Under the pieces are notes generated by a model that saw only the letters and a program-made list of their open reading frames with translations, searched no databases and was not told the DNA's origin. The translations under genes and the position numbers were made by a program. Shown here in pieces: positions 1 through 5,095 of a stretch of 5,668 nt of DNA. Position 1 is the first letter of the stretch. Each line of letters opens with the position of its first letter. Source of the stretch: Prevotella sp. UBA746 (lineage in GTDB: Bacteria; Bacteroidota; Bacteroidia; Bacteroidales; Bacteroidaceae); assembly GCA_002298545.1 (NCBI GenBank), contig DBKQ01000014.1, forward strand, positions 1 through 5,668, written 5' to 3'.

Positions 1-151
1 CGGTGGCGCATTGCTGCGCGGACTCGACAAGCGATTGACAGACAAGATCAGCATACCGTTCCATATTGCAGAGGATCCGTTGCACAGCGTGGCAAAGGGT
101 GCCGGCATAGCACTGAAGAATGTGGACCGGTTCTCATTCCTAATGAGATAA
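1..151 (+). CDS. mreB: MreB, rod-shape actin homologue, C-terminal end (partial)
   Basis: The reading frame is open from the window edge (first full codon at base 2) to TAA at 149-151 and gives the last 49 residues of the protein. It begins GGALLRGLDKRL and continues with an IPFHIAEDPLHSVAKG stretch, which matches the end of the MreB nucleotide-binding fold (the family's GGGALL.GLD...TG.PV..AEDPL..VA.G). MreB is a cytoplasmic actin-like ATPase that forms membrane-bound filaments directing side-wall peptidoglycan synthesis. The fragment ends in LKNVDRFSFLMR, close to the usual family C-terminus, so the end looks intact. The N-terminal part lies outside the window. Its position directly ahead of mreC, mreD, mrdA and rodA is the classical order and supports the call. 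The assignment is firm despite the short fragment. Confidence 0.93.
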   Translation, partial: GGALLRGLDKRLTDKISIPFHIAEDPLHSVAKGAGIALKNVDRFSFLMR

Positions 152-154
152 CAT

Positions 155-261
155 AAAAGTAAGAGAGTAAAAAGGTAAAAAAGTAAAAGAGTACGGCGTA
201 AGCCCCGATTACCAATTTGCTTTTTTTACCTTTTTGCGTTCTTGCTTTTCTACTTTTTTTT
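155..261 (+). other. Long stem-loop followed by T8 tract in the mreB-mreC gap; possible attenuator
   Basis: Bases 155-183 pair with 221-249 in the plus-strand RNA. Of 29 positions, 24 are Watson-Crick, four are G-U (160/244, 165/239, 168/236, 183/221) and one is mismatched (166/238). The core 169-182 / 222-235 is a perfect 14-base inverted repeat. The 37-base loop (184-220) holds a small GGC-GTAA-GCC hairpin at 195-204 with a GNRA-type tetraloop. Four bases after the stem there is a run of eight T (254-261), and mreC starts at 274. A stem plus T run resembles an intrinsic terminator, but this stem is AT-rich and its loop is long, so partial termination or an RNA-processing or stability role is more plausible than full termination. 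The structure is read directly; the function is inference. Confidence 0.5.
159..190 (+). repeat. Tandem 8-base A-rich repeat, four units
   Basis: Four consecutive 8-base units start with GTAA: GTAAGAGA (159-166), GTAAAAAG (167-174), GTAAAAAA (175-182) and GTAAAAGA (183-190). A fifth GTA at 191 keeps the register before the sequence changes. Read on the minus strand, bases 222-263 hold related units (GTAAAAAA, GCAAAAAG, GCAAGAAC, GTAGAAAA), so the array has an inverted partner. The units lie outside any gene. Their origin (slippage, dispersed repeat or functional RNA) cannot be decided from this window. Confidence 0.7.
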
Positions 262-273
262 ACTATTACAACG

Positions 274-1143
274 ATGCGCAATCTATTAGCCTTTCTGGCA
301 AAAAACAACCATTGGTTTGTATTCATACTGCTTGAGGTGATAAGTTTCGTACTGCTTTTTCGCTTCAACAGCTTTCAGGGTAGCGTTTTTTTCTCCTCGG
401 CAAACGCCGTGGCAGGAAAGATATACGAATACAATTCTGCCGTAACGACATTCTTCAACATGTCGCAAAACAACAAGCGGCTCAGCGAGCGTAATCTTAT
501 GCTGGAACAGCAAGTGCGCAGCCTATCACAATACATAGCAAAAAACAACGGCGACTCTCTTTTTCTGGAACAAAGCCAAAAGAATGCCCTCGCCGGAATA
601 AAACTCATCCCAGCCAAAGTCATCTCAAACTCAACAGACAAGGAAGACAACCTAATAACTATCGACAAGGGACATGCCGACGGAGTGAGAGAAGACATGG
701 GTGTAGCCTGTGGTACAGGCGTCGTAGGAGTGGTTTACATGGCGTCCGACCACTATGCAATCGTCATTCCCGTAATCAATGTAAACTCCAATATCAGTGT
801 TACAATACGTAAGAGAGGATATTTCGGATTTCTACACTGGAAAAACAAACCGTCGGACATTGCCTATATCGACGATGTGCCACGACATGCACGGTTCGCC
901 CTCGGCGACTATGTCGTGACCAACGGCTATTCATCCATCTTCCCTGCCGGCATCATGGTGGGAAAGATTCTGCATGTATTCAATTCTGCCGACGGACTGT
1001 CGTACAGGGTTCAGATAAGACTTGCCACAGACTTCGGCAATCTGCGCCATGTTTGTGTAATCGACAACTCAACGCTGAAGGACAAGGCACTGCTCCTAAA
1101 AGCGGCGCAAGACTCGCTCCGCCCGAGACAAGACAACAAATAA
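274..1143 (+). CDS. mreC: MreC, rod shape-determining scaffold protein
   Basis: This 289-residue protein is the bitopic MreC scaffold of the elongasome. It links cytoplasmic MreB and membrane MreD to periplasmic PBP2 and activates PBP2-RodA. A short cytoplasmic N-terminus (MRNLLAFLAKNNHW) precedes one membrane helix at about residues 13-30. A probable coiled coil follows at about 62-98, then the paired beta-barrel domain at about 111-265. Within that domain are ITIDKGHADGVREDMGV (128-144), GTGVVGVV (147-154) and YSSIFPAGIMVGKI (219-232), all typical of the family. The polar tail (266-289) is unremarkable. I chose ATG at 274 because MRNLL fits the family N-terminus. An in-frame TTG at 217 would add 19 hydrophobic residues that only translate the T-rich stem-loop, and a stop lies further upstream at 199-201. 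No clear Shine-Dalgarno precedes the ATG, as is common in Bacteroidota. Confidence 0.96.
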   Translation: MRNLLAFLAKNNHWFVFILLEVISFVLLFRFNSFQGSVFFSSANAVAGKIYEYNSAVTTFFNMSQNNKRLSERNLMLEQQVRSLSQYIAKNNGDSLFLEQSQKNALAGIKLIPAKVISNSTDKEDNLITIDKGHADGVREDMGVACGTGVVGVVYMASDHYAIVIPVINVNSNISVTIRKRGYFGFLHWKNKPSDIAYIDDVPRHARFALGDYVVTNGYSSIFPAGIMVGKILHVFNSADGLSYRVQIRLATDFGNLRHVCVIDNSTLKDKALLLKAAQDSLRPRQDNK

Positions 1144-1152
1144 GGACTCATA

Positions 1153-1173
1153 CCTATATATAATATATAAAGG
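1153..1173 (+). promoter_or_regulatory. Weak AU hairpin covering the mreD ribosome-binding region
   Basis: The mreC-mreD gap is almost pure A/T. Bases 1153-1161 can pair with 1165-1173 around a three-base loop: eight of nine positions pair and A1156/A1170 is mismatched. The right arm includes the AAGG of AAAGGA (1169-1174), which ends eight bases before the mreD ATG and is the only Shine-Dalgarno-like sequence there. The fold is weak because most pairs are A-U, so it may simply reflect an AT-rich leader. A regulatory role is speculative. Confidence 0.22.
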
Positions 1174-1182
1174 AAAACATCT

Positions 1183-1683
1183 ATGAGTATAGACATCTTC
1201 AGGAATTTATTCCTTTTCATAATATTAGTTCTGGCACAGATACTCGTGCTAAACCACATCCACCTTTTTGGATGTGCCACCCCGCTGCTGTATGTATACT
1301 TCATACTGCGGTTCAAGAGATACTATCCGCAATGGGCACTGCTCGTATGGGGATTCTGCCTCGGTCTGTGTGTCGACATATTCTCAAACACAGCCGGACT
1401 TGCAGCAGCATCCCTTACGCTCGTGGCACTGATTCAGCCATACGTGCTCAATATGTTCATCGCCCATGACAACAAAGACGAGATAAAGCCAACGTTCCGC
1501 ACCATCGGACCAGGAAAATACATATCCTACACACTGATATGCGTGTTCGTGTTCTGTCTCGTATTCTTTACCCTCGAGGCATTCAACTTCTTCAACTGGC
1601 TGCAATGGCTGTCGAACATCATCGGCAGCACACTGATAACCACAGTGTTCGTTATGGTGCTGGAAAACGTAAGGAGGAGATAG
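1183..1683 (+). CDS. mreD: MreD, rod shape-determining membrane protein
   Basis: This 166-residue, strongly hydrophobic protein is MreD, the polytopic inner-membrane partner of MreC in the elongasome. About five to six membrane helices are visible, near residues 7-26, 31-44, 51-66, 72-92, 114-135 and 142-161. The segment GFCLGLCVDIFSNTAGLAAA (57-76) matches the most conserved MreD region (G...GL..D.....G..A). Its length is usual for the family. MreD is poorly conserved in sequence, so the call relies on this motif, the membrane profile and its place between mreC and mrdA. The start at 1183 follows a weak AAAGGA (1169-1174). The last codons encode VRRR and at the same time form the Shine-Dalgarno of the next gene, whose ATG begins one base after the TAG. 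Confidence 0.93.
   Translation: MSIDIFRNLFLFIILVLAQILVLNHIHLFGCATPLLYVYFILRFKRYYPQWALLVWGFCLGLCVDIFSNTAGLAAASLTLVALIQPYVLNMFIAHDNKDEIKPTFRTIGPGKYISYTLICVFVFCLVFFTLEAFNFFNWLQWLSNIIGSTLITTVFVMVLENVRRR
1671..1677 (+). promoter_or_regulatory. Perfect Shine-Dalgarno AAGGAGG for the PBP2 gene
   Basis: AAGGAGG lies inside the last codons of mreD, seven bases before the ATG at 1685. This is a textbook site and supports that start. It stands out because the mreC and rodA starts here lack one, and Bacteroidota are known to make little use of Shine-Dalgarno pairing. It also overlaps arginine codons (AGG AGG AGA), so coincidence is possible. Confidence 0.6.
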
Positions 1684-1684
1684 A

Positions 1685-3538
1685 ATGAGCAAAGATTTCG
1701 GACTTGAAAACAGGCAATATGTCATAGGCGGAGCTGCACTCACGATTATCGTGATATACATTATCCGCCTATTCACGCTACAGATAATGAGTGAGGACTA
1801 CAAGAAGAATGCCGACAGTAATGCCTTTCTCAAGAAGATAGAGTTTCCGGCAAGAGGAGCGATAACCGACCGCCACGGCAAACTGCTCGTCTTCAACCAA
1901 CATGCCTACGACATAATGGTTGTTATGAACGAAGAAAGAGGCAGACTCGACACCACTGCCTTCTGCCAGACACTCGGCATAACGAAAGAGTATTTCATAA
2001 AAAGGATGGACGACATTAAAGACCGTTCGAAAAATCCAGGATACTCGCGTTTCACGCAACAGCTCTTCATGAGTCAGGTAACGACCGACGAATTCAGTAT
2101 CTTCCAGGAAAAGATCTACCGGTTCCCCGGTTTCTACATACAAAAGAGAAGCATCCGCCAGTATATCTACCCGTATGCCGCCCACATGCTGGGCGATGTG
2201 GGAGAGGTGAACGATGCCGATATCGAGGAGGACGACTATTATCAGCCAGGCGATTACATCGGCAAGCTCGGACTTGAAAAATACTACGAGAAAGAACTGA
2301 GGGGAAAGAAAGGAGTACACATTCTGTTGCGCGATGCCCACGGCAGGATACAGGGAAGCTATCAGAACGGAAAACTCGACACGAGACCTGTAGCCGGCAA
2401 GGATCTCACACTCGGTATCGACCTAAACCTTCAGGCTCTCGGCGAGCGACTCATGCAAGGCAAGATAGGAAGTATCGTAGCAATAGAACCGTCTACCGGC
2501 GAGGTACTCGCCATGGTGTCGTCGCCAAGCTACGACCCACGACTGATGACCGGGCGACTGAGAGGCAAGATGCACCGCTACCTGATGCGCGACCCACACC
2601 GACCGCTGCTCAACCGCTCCATCATGGGACAGTATCCGCCAGGATCGACATTCAAGACCTCGCAAGGCCTCACCTTCCTCTCGGAGGGAATAATAACCCC
2701 GTCGACAGCATTCCCGTGTCATCACGGATTCTCATACCACGGACTCCACGTTGGTTGCCACGGCCATCCGTCGCCACTAAGCATCGTTCCGGCGATAGGT
2801 ACCTCCTGCAACGGTTTCTTCTGCTGGGGACTGTATTACATGATGGGAAACAGGCGGAAATACAAAACTGTACAAGACGCCATGAACACCTGGCGAGACT
2901 ACATGGTAAGTATGGGATTCGGCTACAAGCTCGGAATAGACCTGCCGGGAGAAAAGCGCGGACTGATACCGAATGCGCAATTCTACGACAAGGCATACAA
3001 GGGCTCATGGAACGGACTGACGATAATCAGTATCTCCATCGGACAGGGCGAGGTGAACCTCACGCCGCTACAGATAGCCAATCTCGGTGCGACAATAGCA
3101 AACCGCGGCTATTACTACACACCTCACGTTGTAAAGAACGTGAAGGGAGAATATCTGAAACCGGAATTCAGAGAGAGACACTATACCAAAGCAAACCGCA
3201 GGTCATACGACTATATCGTTGCCGGAATGCGCAAGTCAGCACTCGACGGAACGTGCAAGATGCTCTCGAGATATAATTTCGAACCTTGCGGAAAGACGGG
3301 AACGGCACAGAACCGCGGGCACGACCACTCTGTATTCATGGGCTTCGCTCCAATGAACAACCCAAAGATAGCAATCGCCGTATACGTGGAAAACGGCGGA
3401 TGGGGCGCCGACTACGGAGTGCCTATCGGAGGACTGATGATGGAACAGTATATTAACGGGAAACTCTCGCCGGCATCAGAAAAGATGGCAGCAGAGTTCC
3501 AGCATAGACATATTTCATATGGCACAAGTGACAGATAA
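1685..3538 (+). CDS. mrdA: Penicillin-binding protein 2, elongasome transpeptidase
   Basis: This 617-residue class B penicillin-binding protein cross-links peptidoglycan during side-wall growth, paired with the glycosyltransferase RodA. A short cytoplasmic N-terminus leads to one membrane helix (about 12-34). The dimerisation/pedestal domain follows, with FPARGAITDRHGKLL (54-68), GDVGEVNDADI (170-180) and DYIGKLGLEKYYEKELRG (190-207). The transpeptidase domain runs from about 240 to 590 and has all three active-site motifs: STFK at 321-324 (nucleophile S321, lysine K324), SCN at 374-376, and KTGT at 537-540. A Cys/His-rich stretch (345-361) lies between the first two. Its length is close to that of E. 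coli PBP2. The ATG at 1685 has a perfect Shine-Dalgarno and sits one base after the mreD stop. The 3' end overlaps rodA by 20 bases, so coupled translation with its partner enzyme is likely. Homologues may be named pbpA or pbp2. No inactivating change is visible. Confidence 0.96.
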   Translation: MSKDFGLENRQYVIGGAALTIIVIYIIRLFTLQIMSEDYKKNADSNAFLKKIEFPARGAITDRHGKLLVFNQHAYDIMVVMNEERGRLDTTAFCQTLGITKEYFIKRMDDIKDRSKNPGYSRFTQQLFMSQVTTDEFSIFQEKIYRFPGFYIQKRSIRQYIYPYAAHMLGDVGEVNDADIEEDDYYQPGDYIGKLGLEKYYEKELRGKKGVHILLRDAHGRIQGSYQNGKLDTRPVAGKDLTLGIDLNLQALGERLMQGKIGSIVAIEPSTGEVLAMVSSPSYDPRLMTGRLRGKMHRYLMRDPHRPLLNRSIMGQYPPGSTFKTSQGLTFLSEGIITPSTAFPCHHGFSYHGLHVGCHGHPSPLSIVPAIGTSCNGFFCWGLYYMMGNRRKYKTVQDAMNTWRDYMVSMGFGYKLGIDLPGEKRGLIPNAQFYDKAYKGSWNGLTIISISIGQGEVNLTPLQIANLGATIANRGYYYTPHVVKNVKGEYLKPEFRERHYTKANRRSYDYIVAGMRKSALDGTCKMLSRYNFEPCGKTGTAQNRGHDHSVFMGFAPMNNPKIAIAVYVENGGWGADYGVPIGGLMMEQYINGKLSPASEKMAAEFQHRHISYGTSDR

Positions 3539-4985
3539 ACAGCCAAGCATACTGAAATCGCTCGACTGGTGGACAATTGGCATTTACATCGCACTGCTTA
3601 TCTTCGGATGGATAAGCGTATGCGGTGCGAGCTACACTTACGGCGACAACGACATTTTCAGCCTCAGCGCACGCTCAGGCATGCAGATTGTATGGATGGG
3701 AACATCAATAGCCCTGGGATTCGTGTTGCTCATGCTCGACAACAAGTTCTACGACACGTTTGCCTACGTAATCTATGCAGCATTGTTGCTGTTGCTGTTC
3801 GCCACCATCTTTAACCCCCACGAGATAAAAGGCTCGCGCTCATGGCTGGTATTGGGACCGCTGCGACTGCAGCCGGCAGAGTTTGCAAAGTTCGCCACAG
3901 CCCTTGCCGTGGCAAAACTGATGAGCACATACGGTTACGACATCCATAGGTGGAAGGACTTTGCAGCAGCATGCGCCGTAGTAATGCTCCCGATGCTCTT
4001 TATCGTGGCACAGAAAGAGACAGGTTCAGCCCTTGTCTACCTGTCGTTCTTCCTCATGTTCTACCGTGAGGGAATGCCAGGCAGCATATTGTTCACAGGA
4101 GTGGCAATGGTGGTATATTTTGTCGTCGGCATACGCTTTGGCGAAACATACATAACGCCGACACCAACACCGGTAGGGCCATTTGTCGTTCTGCTCCTGG
4201 TACAGATATTCACTGCCGGAATGGTCAGAATATATTGCAAGGACAAGCATCAGTCGTGGCAGATAGCAGGCTATTCGATTCTCGTCACGGTATTAGCCAT
4301 ACTCGTTGCAAAATTTGTCATCCCGTTCAACATCATATATGTGCAGATGGCAGTAACAGTGATACTCATAGGCTTCCTGCTCTATCAGGCACTGTATACC
4401 CGAATGAGGAACTATTTTCTGATATTGATATTCACAATAGGTTCCGTGGCATTCTTCTATTCAGCAAGCTATGTGCTCAACGACGTGATGCAACCCCATC
4501 AGCGAGTAAGAATCAACGTTCTTCTTGGACTTGATGAAGACTTGAAGGGTGCCGGATACAACGTTCACCAGAGCGAGATAGCCATCGGCTCCGGCGGACT
4601 GCGCGGCAAAGGCTTTCTGAACGGAACACAGACGAAGCTGAAATTCGTTCCGGAACAGGATACCGACTTCATCTTCTGTACCGTAGGTGAAGAGGAAGGC
4701 TTCCTCGGTTCGGCAGGAGTATTGCTGTTGTTTCTTGCATTGATATTCCGACTGATAAAGATGGCAGAACGCCAACCGTTCCGTTTCGGCAGAGTATACG
4801 GCTATTGCGTGCTAAGTATATTCCTGTTCCATGTATTCATAAATGTGGGCATGGTGTTAGGCTTGACACCTGTTATCGGAATTCCGCTGCCTTTCTTCAG
4901 CTATGGCGGTTCCTCACTATGGGGGTTCACCATCCTATTGTTCATATTCCTGAAGATTGACGCAACAAGGGAAGTAAGCCAATAA
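3519..4985 (+). CDS. rodA: RodA, SEDS-family peptidoglycan glycosyltransferase
   Basis: This 488-residue polytopic membrane protein of the SEDS family polymerises glycan strands from lipid II in complex with PBP2. Family signatures are present: GSRSWLVLGPLRLQPAEFAK (105-124, equivalent to the G...W...G....QPSE..K motif), QKETGSALVY (165-174), GSGGLRGKGFLNGTQT (357-372), VPEQDTDFIFCTVGEEEG (377-394) and the C-terminal LTPVIGIPLPFFSYGGSS (449-466). D383 in TDFIF corresponds to the aspartate required for catalysis in studied RodA/FtsW enzymes. RodA is preferred over FtsW because of the pairing with PBP2 and the mre genes. The protein is over 100 residues longer than the 370-residue E. coli RodA, and the extra length lies between about 185 and 330 in hydrophobic segments. 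The ATG at 3519 lies inside the end of mrdA with no Shine-Dalgarno; the next Met (residue 55) would remove the first helix. Confidence 0.96.
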   Translation: MAQVTDKQPSILKSLDWWTIGIYIALLIFGWISVCGASYTYGDNDIFSLSARSGMQIVWMGTSIALGFVLLMLDNKFYDTFAYVIYAALLLLLFATIFNPHEIKGSRSWLVLGPLRLQPAEFAKFATALAVAKLMSTYGYDIHRWKDFAAACAVVMLPMLFIVAQKETGSALVYLSFFLMFYREGMPGSILFTGVAMVVYFVVGIRFGETYITPTPTPVGPFVVLLLVQIFTAGMVRIYCKDKHQSWQIAGYSILVTVLAILVAKFVIPFNIIYVQMAVTVILIGFLLYQALYTRMRNYFLILIFTIGSVAFFYSASYVLNDVMQPHQRVRINVLLGLDEDLKGAGYNVHQSEIAIGSGGLRGKGFLNGTQTKLKFVPEQDTDFIFCTVGEEEGFLGSAGVLLLFLALIFRLIKMAERQPFRFGRVYGYCVLSIFLFHVFINVGMVLGLTPVIGIPLPFFSYGGSSLWGFTILLFIFLKIDATREVSQ

Positions 4986-5011
4986 ACGGAAGTTGTCATT
5001 GTTGGAATTAC

Positions 5012-5029
5012 AATATACAAAATATACAA
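5012..5029. repeat. Two tandem copies of a 9-base A/T-rich unit
   Basis: AATATACAA occurs twice in direct succession (5012-5020 and 5021-5029) in the gap after rodA. It is short, A/T-rich and outside any gene. No function is suggested beyond a slippage-type duplication. The rest of 4986-5052 shows no gene or strong structure. Confidence 0.5.
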
Positions 5030-5052
5030 AAAGCCAAAAGAATACTTTTCAT

Positions 5053-5095
5053 AGTAACTGCGGAGAGGACACGAAGGGGTATCCTCTCCGTTACT
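5053..5095. terminator. Probable bidirectional terminator between convergent rodA and AraC-family genes
   Basis: CGGAGAGGA (5061-5069) pairs perfectly with TCCTCTCCG (5082-5090) around a 12-base loop. Beyond a three-base bulge (CTG, 5058-5060) the stem extends with AGTAA (5053-5057) pairing with TTACT (5091-5095). It is the most stable GC-containing hairpin I see outside genes. It lies 67 bases after the rodA stop and at the end of the convergent minus-strand gene, where a shared terminator is expected. Flanking T tracts are weak: CTTCCTCTTTC on the plus side, and interrupted T runs about 13 bases beyond the stem on the minus side. The outer stem includes the minus-strand stop codon (5091-5093). 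Confidence 0.72.

Noticed and set aside
210..219. TA....TTTG as a Bacteroidota -7 promoter element before mreC
   Set aside because: The spacing between TA and TTTG is four bases instead of two, and no -33 TTTG lies at the right distance. It also falls in the loop of the stem-loop.
48..368. Minus-strand open frame of 106 codons across the mreB end and the intergenic stem-loop
   Set aside because: Much of it translates the A/T-rich repeat as Lys and Phe runs, and it runs antisense to mreB and mreC. Nothing supports it as a gene.
1159..1164. TATAAT before mreD as a promoter -10 element
   Set aside because: No matching -35 lies 16-18 bases upstream, and Bacteroidota primary promoters use a TAnnTTTG-type -7 with a TTTG-like -33 instead. 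The match is expected by chance in a pure A/T stretch.
1778..2341. Open frame of 187 codons on the minus strand inside the PBP2 gene
   Set aside because: It is antisense to a clearly conserved coding region, has no recognisable domain and no upstream signal. It is a shadow of codon use in mrdA.
2716..3276. Open frame of 186 codons on the plus strand inside the PBP2 gene, in another frame
   Set aside because: It covers the active-site region of mrdA in a shifted frame and its translation is rich in Arg and His without any domain pattern, typical of a shadow frame.
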